A stretch of 64,000 nt of DNA, taken from contig JACGWO010000002.1 in the NCBI GenBank assembly GCA_034509735.1, positions 43,541,702 to 43,605,701 on the forward strand, read 5' to 3'. The position numbers and the translations under genes are program-made. Positions 24,501-36,421 of the stretch are shown here, one piece after another. The notes beneath the pieces were generated by a model, which saw only the letters and a list, made by a program, of their open reading frames with translations, was not told the DNA's origin and did no database searches. This stretch comes from Sesamum alatum. Taxonomy: Eukaryota > Streptophyta > Magnoliopsida > Lamiales > Pedaliaceae. The stretch's first letter is position 1, and the number at the start of each line of letters is the position of its first letter.

Positions 24501-25497
24501 TGTGTTTATTCAAAATTATTTGGTTCAGACTGTGTGATTATATGTTTATATGTTGATGACATGCTGATTTTTTGTACCAATCTAGAAATAGTTAATGAAA
24601 CCAAGAAGTTCTTGTCTTCACATTTTGATATGAAAGATTTGGGGGAAGCAGATGTAATTCTTGGTGTTAAAATTAAGAAGACAGAAAATGGGTTTTCCTT
24701 GAGTCAATCGCACTACGTAGAAGAGATTCAAGGAAATTTAACTGGTATGATGAAATGCCTGTTAGAACTCCCTATGACCCAAGCACTTGTTTAAAAAAGA
24801 ATAATGGTGACAGTGTGTCACAAGCTGAGTATGCCAAAATTATAGGAAGTGTTATGTTTCTTATGAATTATACTAGACCTGACATAGCCTATGCAGTGAG
24901 TAGACTAAGTCGTGACACTCATAACCCTAATAGAGAACACTGGAATGCCCTTCATCACTTGTTAAGATACCTAAAAGGTACAATGGACCTGTGTTTGCAT
25001 TTTAATAAATTTCCTGCAGTGTTAGAAGGATTTTTGTGACGCAAACTGGGTTACTGATAACGATGAAGTAAGTTCAACTAGTGGTTATGTATTTACCTTG
25101 GGAGGTGGAGCTATCTCTTGGAAATCATCTAAACAAACCTGTATTGCACGCTCTACCATGGAATTTGAGTTTATTGCTCTTGATTTAGCAGGACAAGAAG
25201 CTGAGTGGCTGAGAAATCTGTTGAGAGATGTGCCACTGTGGGGGTCATCTGTACCAGTCTCTCTGCACTGCGATTCTCAAGCCGCTATTGGGATTGCCAA
25301 AAGCTATGCGTACAATGGCAAAAGAAGACATATTCGCATCCGACATGGTGCAGTGAAATAGCTCCTGAAGAACGGAGTAATCTCCTTGGATTATGTAAGG
25401 TCCGAGAGGAATTTGGCAGATCCTCTCACAAAAGGACTAACCAGGAGAGTTGTACTTGAGACTTCAAGAGCAATGGGGCTTAAAGCCCTAGAGTGAT
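21508..25497 (+). pseudogene. copia B gag-pol polyprotein, degraded
   Basis: The gag starts at MAVPVSKTLPDL (21508) and stops early at 21853. Further in-frame fragments give a CCHC knuckle (CYCCWKPGHKA, 22311-22346), the protease WILDTGASRHFC (about 22489) and the pre-integrase GHL/CxxC domain (22890-23034). They continue with integrase pieces (23040-23716), the RT core (WKWIFKRK-type region near 24100, YVDDM at about 24550) and RNase H with [13 protein letters not shown] (about 25149) to about 25497. Stops and frameshifts occur in nearly every domain, for example at 22346, 23033, 24288, 24792 and 25037. No complete polyprotein can be made. The ~490 bases from 25498 to 25991 are non-coding before the 3' LTR. 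Confidence 0.9.
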
Positions 25498-25991
25498 GCA
25501 TTATGGTTAATAACCATATGAGAAATAAGATCCATAGCCTAGTATGTTGGGTGGTCCTAACAAGGATTTGATGGATGATCCTGATCAAATTGGTCAGGAA
25601 AATAACTTCATAGCTTAGTGGTTGAGTGGTCTATAGAAATATAGACTTGATGAAACTATCTAGATGAGTGTGAAGGTGGGGCCGTCTTCTATGAAAGAAA
25701 AGGAGTTCTTTCTAGAGCACTCATCAGAAACTCAAGGTATTAAGCACAGGGCCATACAAGCGCTCGGGTCTATATCGCGGAACAACTCACTCTAAGGGAG
25801 TAATACGTGTTGTGACGGTCCTGGCTTCAGCTATCGAAAGTTCAAGATGTATATCACTTTCGTTTAGCTGAGCTGTAGCTTCACCTCACTATGCATTAAT
25901 TCACATCAAAAGATATTAATGCTTAAGTATATTTCTTCCTTCACTCAGAATATTCCTTTCTCAAAATCCGAGTTAGTCATTCGTGGGGGAA

Positions 25992-26616
25992 TGTTGGGAA
26001 TGACTAACTTTTCTTTCTCTCACTTCCTTTGTCCCACATTGGTTTCACAACCCACATTTGTATAACATATATTGATATTTCCATTTAGTCTTTGGATAAG
26101 AACTGTGAGTAGGTGGATTTTGGAAGAATTGCCACACGCGCGCGCCCGCCCCGTCCCGATCTGGGCGGGGCTGGGCCGCCGCGTGACATATATCTTTTTG
26201 GAGAAAATACATTGTTTTTCCTTCAGATTTTGATTTGAATGGTTCAATTGACCAAGTCTTTTGAAGTTGAGAAAATCATGCCTCATATCCGTTTTGTTGC
26301 TGCATAGTTGAGAGTTTGTGTTGCTGAATTTTCTCAACCCACTCACGTTTTCCCTCCTATAAATAGCTGCTCTTATAATGCATTTGAGTACACTGAAAAA
26401 TCCGAGTCCTTCCTCTCCTTCTCTCTGTTCTTCTTCTTTTTCTGAGTGTACTTCTGTGAGTTGTTCCATACTCTCTACCACGAGTGCACGTGTTAGAAGG
26501 TCTTGCTGTGTGAACCTTGGGGAGTGATCAGTATATCCTATTAGCACCTCGGTAGAACCGAAATTTCGCTTTCAAGGCAGTGGTTTTCCCACGACACAGC
26601 TTCATTTCTTCCAACA
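25992..26616 (+). repeat. 3' LTR of copia B
   Basis: 625 bp, the partner of 20849-21475. It has the TATA box CTATAAATAG at about 26360 and the same GC-rich patch at 26132-26185. Confidence 0.95.
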
Positions 26617-26623
26617 GTTCTCA

Positions 26624-28692
26624 TGGCGACTGAAGGTTCTGGAAATGCAACAACAGCTGGATCGAGTAATCAGTTAGGAATTGACGCGATAACTCGTTTA
26701 TCCTCTTCGAATCTGGAGACCTTGCACCTCCAACCATTGGATCACTCTGGTATGGTGTTGGTTTCAACACCGTTAACTGGCCGTAACTATCTCGGTTGGA
26801 ATAGAGCAGTCAAACGTGCAATGGCTGCGAAAATGAAGCTTGACTTCATTGATAGATCTACTGTGGAACTGGCAATAGGATCAGATGATTTTAAGCAGTG
26901 GTTTCACACTGATTCCATGGTAACTACCTGGATCCTTAATTCTATTTCGAAGGAAATAGTGGAAGCTTATATGTATGTTAGCTTGGCTAGAGAGCTACGG
27001 ATCGAACTCAAGACACTTTATGGAGACAATAATGAACCTCTGGTGTTTCAATTACAGTGAGAGATCAACTCGATCACACAAGGAAATATGTCGATTACTG
27101 ACTAGTACACCGCAATTAAGAAATTGTGGGATGAATTAGTTTGCATTGCGCCTACTCCAAGGTGCACTTGTGGTGGATGTACGTGTGGTGTTAGTAAGGC
27201 CATAGTTGAATCGGTGATGTCGAATCAACTTATACAGTTTCTCACTGGATTAAGTAGTGCATTTGACCAAGCTCGTGGTCAGATTCTGATGTTAGATCTT
27301 TTGCCTACAGTGACAAAGGCTTATTCGATGTTGATGAGGATGGAGAAGCAAATGCAAGTGAGCACTAGCAGCATAGAACTCAATGGAAATGTTGCATATC
27401 AAGTGAATCTTCTGGCAGAGAGGCAGCACACTGCTCCAAAATAGAATTTCAAGAAGAAGTCTTTTGTGGACAAAAAAATCCCTAGTATGTGACAATTGCC
27501 AGAAACCTGGTCATGCCAGGGAAACTTGCTTCAAATTAATCGGTGTGCCAGAATGGTATAAGGATTTGAATAAACACAAAAAGAAAATGTGGGGAAAGAC
27601 AGAGGTTTGCTGGCTAATGTGACTAAGGAGAAATGTAACGTGCAAACTGATGGTGTTTTTGTGGCTGATATAGTAAGAACAGAGCTTCAACTATTTATGG
27701 TGGATGAAATGCCAACAGATCCTGTGCGAGTGAACTTTGCTCGGGTTGATGAACTTCGAGAGGAATCATCTGATACTTGTGGTGAATTTGATGAATTTCC
27801 AGATGAATTTGTAGGTACTAGTGCATGCTTTAACCGATTAATTTCAGATTCCTGGATTATTGATAGTGGTGCCATAATATGCACTAATTTGAACCTTTTT
27901 CACATTATTCACTTCTTGGTCCCCCTATTTCCATACACCTACCAAATGGAACCACACAATCTGTTTCACATATAGGTTCTGTTCGTTTATCTCTCAATAT
28001 GACCCTCACTCGAGTACTGCATATTCCATGCTTTCGTGTCAACTTGATATCTGTTTGACAACTTTGTAAGTCCCTGCCTTTAAAGATCGAATTCCTAAAC
28101 TCTAAATGTGTGTTGCAGGACCAGGAGAGTAATGAAGTTCTGGCTATAGGGAGGGTGACAGGAAATTTATACATTCTTGACCATACTTCTTTTTCTGTTC
28201 AATCTTCCTTTGATGTAAAACATAAGGATTCTGAACCACATATCAATGCAGTCTGTAATAATGATCCATGGCACATCAGGCTTGGCCACCCCTCAATGAA
28301 TGTTATGAAACACATATCATCCATTCCTTATGTTTCTGAATCATTTTCTCATTCTTGTACAGTCTGCCTTCTAGCAAAATCACATAGATTACCATTTCAT
28401 ACTAGTGAAACAACTTCAACTTCAATCTTTGATCTCATTCATGTTGACATTTGGGGTCCCTATCGTCAATACACCATATCCGGTTGTCAATATGTTCTCA
28501 CTATAGTTGATGATTTCAGCCGTAGCACGTGGACTTTTCTCATGAGGCATAAATCCCAAACTTTCCATGTTCTCCGAAATTTCTGTCACATGATCAAAAC
28601 CCAATTTGATACAGCCATTAAAGTCATCCGAACAGGCAACGGCTCCGAATTCCTTAGTGACCAGTGCCAAAACTTCCTTAAATCTCTTGGGA
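26624..28692 (+). pseudogene. copia A gag, protease and first half of integrase, degraded
   Basis: The frame opens at MATEGSGNATTAG (26624), directly after copia B and its target duplication. PLTGRNYLGWNRAVKRAM is the copia gag N-terminal motif. A CCHC knuckle (CDNCQKPGHARETC) is at about 27488 and a protease DSG site (SWIIDSGA) at about 27850. The pre-integrase HIRLGHPS and CTVCLLAKSH are at about 28270-28375. The integrase core DLIHVDIWGPY leads into IVDDFSRSTW. Stops at 27058 and 27442 and frameshifts near 27480, 27975 and 28060 inactivate it. The integrase is cut at 28697 by the solo LTR and resumes at 31025. Confidence 0.9.
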
Positions 28693-28697
28693 TTATA

Positions 28698-31019
28698 TGT
28701 GACACCCATAAATTTTTATACTTAATTGAGTGACTAACTAGTAATTATTATGAAAATATAAATTTAATTATAAGTTATAAATGAAAATTTAAATATATAT
28801 TAAAACTTGAAATGACTAAATTGGGGCTTTATAAAATATTCGTGATCAAAATTATATAAATTAAATATTTGAGGATAAAGTTAGATTTTAATAAAAGTTA
28901 ATATATATATATATATATATATAAATATATATATAATATGTGTGTGTAGAATAAAGATGAGAATTTAAGCACATGGCTGCACCCTCATTAGCCAATAATT
29001 TTAACTTTGCAAGGCTAAGATTTCTTCTCTCACATGCATTTGAAAAAACAACAAAACTTAAGGCCAAAGTTCATTTAACTTTCGTCTCGGCGTTTTCTTT
29101 TCTTCTCTGACGATTTCGAAACAGGTAACGAATTTTGATTTCAAATTATAAATTAATTATTATATTAATATTATTTAATTAGTGCATTTATTAAATATGC
29201 TTTATACTATTCGATTTACTATTTAACCAAAAAATTTAATGAAGTTGAGCATTTATACAAATTAGTATTCAGGTATATGTTTAATTGGACTGGAATATTA
29301 TACCCAATAAATTACAATTATTTGACCTATTAGATTTAGTGGTTGTTATAATGGATCACTCAAATTGATCGGGTTTATTAACTAAATACATAATTGTATG
29401 TACTAGTCCTTAAATAATTATTATTATAGTGAAAGAATTGGCGGAAATTAAGAAGAAGAGTAGAAAATTATGTTTGAGAAATATTAGGGAATTGTATTTG
29501 AGGATTATTATAGTTATTAAAAAGAAATATGGGATATTTGTAATGATTTCATTTAGGGATGTTATAGAAAATGATAGCTATAAAAATATGAGGGGTTTGA
29601 TGAAATAAATTCTTATGAGTTCATAGATAAATTAGATATATACCGGGGAAGCTTATAATGTCTAATTGTTTAGACGATGATTGAACGGATGTTTGAATTT
29701 CAATATAAATGAAATATTGAAAAATATTGGTAGAAAAGTACGAATGTTAATTAGTAATTCCATTCGGAATTTATAATATTTATAATATATTAATTATACA
29801 TATTATATCTTGATATAGGATATGAAGATAGAGTAGAGGGTTGAACAGTTCCTTTTATGAACGTGATCCTTTGAGTTTGAGGTAAATATAGTTAATTGGA
29901 TATATATATATAAGTATATATGGGTATACTTGTTTGTTGTAAACCTGACTGGTATTTATAAATGTTTATTTGGATTACGTAGTTATTTTGTGAAGTTGTT
30001 GTTATGTGTTTATTTGCGAGTATTTACGTATTACAAAGATTGACAGATGATTGTCTTATTATTATATTCTATTATTGCATGGGGTTGAACGAAGAAGTCA
30101 GTTATGAGTATATCGTTTAATTGAGATAAAGAGATGACTTACCTAGTTGGGGAACATAGTCAATGGTTTATGATGATGTGATTGACGATGTGAGATGAGA
30201 AAAATGAACATAAGCTAGGTACCATGGCGCGTAGGGTACCGGGGTATTCTGAGTAGCAGGGAATATCCTGTGCTGATAGCTACACAATAGGGTGGTGTGA
30301 GGATGTCATGTTCGTTGTGATGTTTTGTGCTGCTATTGCTACACACTCAGATAGTGCGGGGATATCACATTCGACGGGTATCCTGTGCTGTATATGATAT
30401 GACATTGATTGAGATGATGATGAGGGCTGGCGGAACCATTGACTGATGTACTCCAATAAGAGTAAGCAGGGCCCCAAGAGTATAAACTGTGAATTCTGAG
30501 ATTGTACTGTAGATTGATGCATGATTGTGGTATTGATTACTTTGTAATTTTGTGGTGATTGTATATCGAATAATTGTTGGTTTGTGTTACGGCATGTATT
30601 TGTGAATGTATATAGGCTGGTTAGCTATACTTATTGAGTATGCAACTCATCCCTTGCCAATATTTTTTTTTCAGGATATACGTTACAGAGATTAGCCGAA
30701 AGGTGAATCATAAGCCGATCCTCAGTATTACTAGGTGGGTCAGCAGTGATATATTGAATAGGAGCCCTAGCTGCATTATGGCATATGTATTAGACTTTTA
30801 GTAGTTTGTATGTTAAGTTTTGTAATAACTAAAAACTGCACTTTTTTCCTTTCTTTATATTTATAAATGCTAACATTAGGAATTAAATACAATATCTTTT
30901 GATGACGTATGTCATTATGTGATGCCTATGTAATATATTGGTGAAAATGTGCGCTATCGTATTGGGTTTAAAGGTGAATTTCTTATAAGATAGATTGTAA
31001 TTACGAAGGGGGTGTCACA
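28698..31019. mobile_element. 2.3-kb solo LTR, probably Tekay/Del-type gypsy
   Basis: The termini TGTGACACCC and GGGTGTCACA are perfect inverse complements with TG...CA ends. The 5-bp duplication TTATA flanks the element (28693-28697 and 31020-31024), and the copia A integrase frame resumes in phase afterwards. Long LTRs beginning TGTRACACCC are typical of plant chromovirus (Tekay/Del) gypsy elements; that assignment is inference. There is no internal domain or second LTR, so it is a recombination product. It contains a TA/TATG microsatellite at about 28904-28945. The short ORF at 30280-30522 is not convincing. Confidence 0.8.
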
Positions 31020-31024
31020 TTATA

Positions 31025-33250
31025 CATCAACGAACCTGCACTTACACTCCGCAACAAAACAGAGTTGTTGAGCGTAAGCATAGACACCTCTTACAAGTAG
31101 CCAGATCCCTCATGATACAAGCCTCTTTACCATGTAAATTTTGGGGGGATGCTACCCTTACGTCCACTTATCTCATAAATCGTACTCCTACCGCTGCCTT
31201 GAAATGGAGAACTCCTTTTGAGCTCTTACACAACAAATTTCCATCCTATGATCATATTAGACCCTTTGGCTGCTTATGCTTCGCAACAAACTTGAATTCT
31301 CAACGTTCTAAGTTTGACAATCGAGGCTCCAAATGCATACTCCTTGGGTATCCTACTGGGAAGAAAGCTTACAAATTGTTAGACCTTGATTCCAAGCTTA
31401 TCTTTATCTCTAGGGATGTTGAATTTCATGAACTCTCTTTCCCATTTGCTACATTATCTGCAGACTCTTCTTAGTTCCCTTTACCTTTTATCCCTTTAGC
31501 CATTGATACACAACCTTCCTCATCTCCTATCCCTCCTGATTCAATACAGTCGTCTTCTGATACGTCTTCCTTACCACTTTCCCAGCCTTCTCCTCCACCT
31601 CGAAGATCTCAGCGCCTTCCTCAGAAACCGGCCTGGTTGGCAGACTTTGTCTGCACTATTTCTGACTTTCATTTGTCTCCTCACATCACATATTTTACTC
31701 CTGCACATCAGTGTTTTATGGCATCTCTATCTCTTTTGCAGGAACCTCGTAATTACCGACAAGTTGCACGTAGTGCTTCTTAGGTGGAGGCTATGAAACA
31801 GGAGTTGTTGACCTTGGAGAAAAATGAGACTTGGGATGTGGTACCTTTACTTGCTGGGAAACACACTATTGGATGTAAATGGGTGTTCAAAGTGATGGTT
31901 AAGGATGATGGCTCCGTTGACCGATACAAGGCTCGTTAGGTTTCCAAGGGGTACAACCAAATCGAGGGAGTGGATTTCACTGACAATTTTTCACCGGTCG
32001 CCAAAGCGGTAACTGTTCAGATTTTCTTGGCTATTGCTACAGCTCATCAGTGGCCGGTTCATCAGATTGATATCAACAACGCCTTTTTGCACGGACATCT
32101 TCAGGAAGAAATTTTTATATGGCTGCTCCTGAAGGATACGAGGTGCCGGCTGGCCATGTTTGTCGACTTAATCGTTCCCTCTATGGCCTTAAACAGACAT
32201 CTTGTCAATGGAATAAGGAATTCACTTCCAAACTTGAGGCATTTGGCTTCCTTCTGTCCGCTCATGACCATTGTCTCTTCGTCAAGCCTGTTGGTCTGGA
32301 CTTTATTGGTCTTATCGTTTATATGGATGATGTTCTTATCACTGCTCTGTCTGTCGACCTTATTGTTGAAGTGAAACATTATCTTCATAACTTGTCCACA
32401 ATCAAGGATCTCGGTCCGACTCGTTACTTTCTTGGTCTTCAAATTGCTCGTTCTTCGTTGGGGACCTTGGTCACGGAGGCTAAGTATCTTTCTGATATTA
32501 TCTCTGATTGTGGGCTGCAAGATGCTAAGTCAGCTGCATCTCCCATTCCTCAGGGGATAAAACTTTGTTCTAATGCTTATGCTTATTTGGCCGACCCTGA
32601 ACCGTATCGCCGCCTTGTGGGGCTTCTCTTATATGTTGGTTTCACTCGCCTGAATATCTCCCATGGTGTCCAACAACTTAGCCAATTTCTTCAACATCCT
32701 TGCCACAGTCATTGGGCTGCAGCTTTGCATGTTGTGCGTTATCTCAAGGGAATTTCGTCTAGAGGTCTTTTCTTTCCCGTTTCCAATCCCCTCACTCTCT
32801 CGGCTTTCTGTGCTGCGGATTGGGGGTCATGTGCGGATTCGTGCCGTTCATTGACAGGTTTTTGTGCGTTCCTTGGCGGGGCCTTGGTTTCTGGAAGACA
32901 AAAAAATAGTGTACGGTGTATCGTTCCTCCGCCGAGGTGGAGTATAGGAGTATGGCAGCCATTGTGTGTGAGCTGCGTTTGGTTTCTTATCTTCTTCGCG
33001 AGTTACACGTTGCCGTTTAGCTGCCTATTTCGATGCATTGCAACAACCAGGCTGCCCCTATGGCCAACCTGGTGTTCCATGAACGTACGAAACACCTGGA
33101 CATTGACTGTCACGTTGTTCGTGATTGTTACAAGGAAGGTTTCATTAACCCGTCCTTCGTTTGGAGCCAGCATCAGCTTGCGGATCTTGTTACGAAGTCT
33201 CTGCTTGGTGCTGCGTTTGCCTCCTTGGTGTGCAAGTTGGGCTTGCTCTC
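31025..33250 (+). pseudogene. copia A second half of integrase, RT and RNase H, degraded
   Basis: The first codons give TCTYTPQQNRVVERKHR, the integrase C-terminal core that continues the frame cut at 28697. FWGDATLTSTYLINRTPT and the GY-containing fragment run to 31474. RT parts are WVFKVMVKDDGSVDRYKAR then TAG (31938), IDINNAFLHG (about 32070), RSLYGLKQ (about 32173) and the catalytic YMDDV (about 32321). RNase H starts near AADWGSCADSCRSLTGFCAF (about 32814) but shifts frame near 32900. A stop near 31474, the TAG and a frameshift near 32117 make it non-functional. Confidence 0.9.
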
Positions 33251-33295
33251 GGCTGCTCCAAGTCCAACTTGGGGGGGGGGGGGGGAGGGGGTGGT

Positions 33296-33695
33296 GATGT
33301 TGGAACTCTTGCTGCTGCCGCCATTGATCATGCTTGGGAACCAGGATGAATTTCAGAGGTGGTCTGCTCTCGGAGGAAAAAACATGATTTCCATATACAC
33401 GCTTCTTTAAGTAGTTAGCATTTTTCTGCTTGTATTGCTGAATGCGTGGGTGCACATGTGGGCACACGTGTTGAATGATGTGTACAGTTTTAGTTAGGGT
33501 TAGTAATTGTTGACGTGGACACAGTTAGTTAGATTTGTTATTTGACTGATTGAGTTTCCTGCCTAAACTACCTGTATTTAAAGGCATCTTTAGATGCATT
33601 TATGATGAACAGTGAACACTATTATTTTACAGAAAACTCCACAAAATCCTCATGGCTTTGTCTTCTTTTCTATGCGCTTGTTCTCTGATTCAACA
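33296..33695 (+). repeat. 3' LTR of copia A with polypurine tract
   Basis: 400 bp, the partner of 20394-20772. It is preceded by the purine tract GGGGGGGGGGGGGAGGGGG at about 33271-33289. Confidence 0.9.
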
Positions 33696-33700
33696 CAGTA

Positions 33701-34777
33701 TCTATCAAATAAGTCACTTGTTACTGTTACCAACATCATGGATACCGGCTAAGCCCATCGTCGTGATGCCACTTTACAAATTATTTTTTTCGCAAAATCA
33801 CGCCAGATTTTGAAGAAGAAAATTACAATTTGGTTCTTAAGTGGTAATTTTGATAATTTCATTTTATAATTTTACAAATTTTACATATTAAAAATAACAA
33901 ATATGCTAAAAAAAAAGTGCACGTAACCAGCGTTATTGAATGCACTTACTTTTCCAACCTAAAATTAGCGATTTCCACAAAGTTCTTATCGAATATCAAA
34001 AAGTTGAACGGTAAAGCCAAAACCCTGGAAAAATAGTGGGAATGCAAATTACATCAATTAAAATTATTATATGATCAAATTTAATTACTGGGGTAAACAC
34101 AAATCATATATATTCTAATTCATAAACTAGACGACTCGACAATTGACAAAGAAAACTACATAATGAATTTGTCATGAAAGTTGATGCTTGTTTTTTTAAG
34201 TAATTCTTACACACAGCTAGCGTACCCGGAAGAATCCGGCAAAATTGCAACATTGGTCCTATAAAATTGGACCATTTCAACTTTTTGCCCGCATTTTATG
34301 GGATTGTATTTTTGATCTCAGGTCCTATTAATATTGCAATTTTGTTAAGGAGTATGATGCAAGAACCCCATTAATATTAGCTCTTTTCAGTCACAAACAA
34401 TGGTTTGTTGCACTGGAACACCAAACTTTTTGTGATGACGATAATACTCCTAAGTTAGTTTTATTTTTTTTACTTCGTTATTTTCTTTTTTTTTTTTTTG
34501 TGAAATATGATGTGTCAGTTTATATACTTTATTCTTATTTATAATATATTTTAAAACGTAAAAGATTATTTATTATATGAGCACTTACAATGTGCCACGA
34601 CGACTAACATACATTAAATTAAGCCGTCCAAGTCTAGTAATATAATGCTTGTATATAGATATACACGAAGCAACAATTTTCTACTTAGAACTAGTTGGAG
34701 ATATTTACTTGCCATAAATTATCTTGATTGAAGTTCAAACGTATATATTTTTGGTAAGCAAACTTTTTTCCAATTCA
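33701..34777. other. host spacer with a third copy of the dispersed repeat
   Basis: No gene recognised. About 34495-34615 is, on the - strand, a diverged copy of the 13215/14775 repeat (complement reads GGCACATTGTAAG...ATATAATAAATAAT). The rest is AT-rich. Confidence 0.45.
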
Positions 34778-35158
34778 CTACAAGAAATTAGGTCAATGGT
34801 TAGGAAAATTAGAAATGAGAGTAAATTTGTAGGTAATTAGCAAGGGATAAAAATTTTAAGTTCCCGTGATCTCAAAATTAACATTAGCAACAAAATATTC
34901 CTAATTAACTATAATGAGAATGCCTAGTCTTGGCAAAACATTTGAAAAAATCCCCCTAAATTTTACTAAGAAATACTTTTGTTAGTAATATTTCTAACAA
35001 AATCAGCAACAAAAAAATTTGATACTAAAATCGACAATGAGTTAATTATCGAGTAAAAATATATTTTTCTTGCTGAATTCATTGCTAATGGAAATTAGCA
35101 ACCAATTCCACTATTCTGCAGGGAATTTGTATTGTTGCTAATGACATTATTTTTTGTA
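34778..35158. mobile_element. CACTA-type MITE, degraded 3' end
   Basis: It starts CACTACAAGAAATTAGGTCA, the terminal repeat typical of plant CACTA elements. It contains several TTAGCAACAAA / TTTGTTGCTAA-like subterminal repeats. The presumed right end ATTTTTTGTAGC at about 35147-35158 is imperfect, and no 3-bp target duplication was confirmed. Confidence 0.5.
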
Positions 35159-35945
35159 GCAATTGACTTGCTAGTTCAAGCTCAAATTCAGAAAAACGAT
35201 AAAGCAAAAAAAATAATAAATAAAAAAAATAGGGTTGCTAGAAGCCTTGAAGTCCTTCATATCAGCAAACTAATACCTGCAGATTTAACAATTTCAAACG
35301 CGTAGCCAGGATTGAGTTTTCAATATGAACGTGTTGTATCGATATTTTTGGATTTTGGTGGGGTGAAAAAATAAAATAAGAAATTAAAAAATATTTTTTT
35401 TTTGACACTTTCCTCATGACCAAATTAAATTTCAGAAATATATATATATATATATATGTGGGGAAGGGTTTCATTAATCATACGCCACCAACCTTAATAA
35501 TTAAATTCTAATTTATGCAATTCTATTGCCAAAGTCTTTCTTTATGAATTTCTTTCATTATCGTATCAGTACTAGGTTCCTCAAATCTTTCATTTGAATT
35601 TGTCATCGTTAAGGTTTTTCATTTTTTTTTTCTTTTATATTCTCAAAGCCGTCTCGGTAGTAACTACTTGTGACATATACATTTAAATTTTTTTGTATGA
35701 AGTGACAATATAAAATTAAGAAACATATGAACTGTGGTTGGAGCAACAAAAAATAGATAATTTGAACTAATAAGAACCTCCGAGAGCAGCCTAACCTAAC
35801 ACTATTTTTATTTTTATTGTTTTTTGTTTGTTTGAAATGGTGATTACATAATGTATCATCACTATCAATAAATTAATAAACACATTCAATCAATAAACAA
35901 ATTAAATACCCATAACGATAAACTCTTAATGGTCTGGTGGGATTT

Positions 35946-36224
35946 CACTACAAGAAAATAACTTAATGGCAACGAAAAAAATTTGTTGTTGAAATCAGTG
36001 TTGAGCTAATTAGCAAGTAAAATTTCCGTTGCTAATGTATACTAATTAATATATATTTTAAATAATTTGTTGATATTTTTGTTAGCAAGTAAATTTTCTT
36101 TGCTAAATTCATTAGCAAGTAAATTTCTTATATTTAATAATACATTAGCAATGAAAATTTTACTTGCTAATTAGCTCGACACTGACTTTTTTCTTCGTTG
36201 CTATTGAGCTTTTTTCTTGTAGTG
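35946..36224. mobile_element. 279-bp CACTA MITE, copy in parental block
   Basis: The inverted ends CACTACAAGAAAATAACTTA and ...TTTTTTCTTGTAGTG are flanked by TTT on both sides (35943-35945 and 36225-36227), the 3-bp duplication expected for CACTA. Subterminal TTAGCAAGTAAA / TTTACTTGCTAA repeats are present. It inserted about 200 bp upstream of the gene at 36422, before the block was duplicated. Confidence 0.9.
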
Positions 36225-36324
36225 TTTGAACCCATAATTTCAAACTCATATTTCATAAAACATCAGCCTTAACCATTAGGTTAAAAGAACGTTGGTCAAA
36301 CCTAACATGCACTGTCTATACACA

Positions 36325-36332
36325 TATATATA
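36325..36332 (+). promoter_or_regulatory. probable TATA box of the 36422 gene
   Basis: TATATATA lies 90 bases before the ATG. The same sequence is kept in the duplicated copy before 43765, so the truncated copy may still have a promoter. Confidence 0.4.
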
Positions 36333-36421
36333 GGTGGAAACAACATGACTTAAATTGCAGATAATATTACGTCTTGATTTACTAGCATTCTTGGTGTGAT
36401 AGAATTGATTAGTTCACATAA

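Larger units (their letters stand above)
20849..26616 (+). mobile_element. copia LTR retrotransposon B, nested in the leader of copia A
   Basis: LTRs at 20849-21475 (627 bp) and 25992-26616 (625 bp) both start TGTTGGGAATGACTAACTTT and end CTTCCAACA. The target duplication GTTCT lies at 20844-20848 and 26617-26621. A purine tract GTGGGGGAA precedes the 3' LTR. The two LTRs differ at a modest number of positions, fewer than those of copia A, which fits later insertion. Confidence 0.95.
20394..33695 (+). mobile_element. copia LTR retrotransposon A, host of two nested insertions
   Basis: The LTRs at 20394-20772 and 33296-33695 share TGTTGGAACTCTTGCTGCTG starts and ATTCAACA ends. The element is flanked by the 5-bp duplication CAGTA (20389-20393 and 33696-33700). 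Removing copia B (20849-26616 plus its TSD copy) and the solo LTR (28698-31019 plus its TSD copy) leaves an element of about 5.2 kb. Its order is gag, protease, integrase, RT, RNase H, the copia order. The LTRs differ at many sites and by indels, so this is the oldest layer of the nest. The coding region is broken. Confidence 0.9.

Noticed and set aside
26020..26547. 175-aa - strand ORF in copia B LTR (also 20930-21340)
   Set aside because: It is antisense to the LTR in both copies; no protein domain, and the two versions differ by frame-changing edits.
32119..33297. 392-aa ORF as an intact host gene
   Set aside because: It begins inside RT (RSLYGLKQ, YMDDV) of copia A and its last ~130 residues are out-of-frame RNase H sequence.
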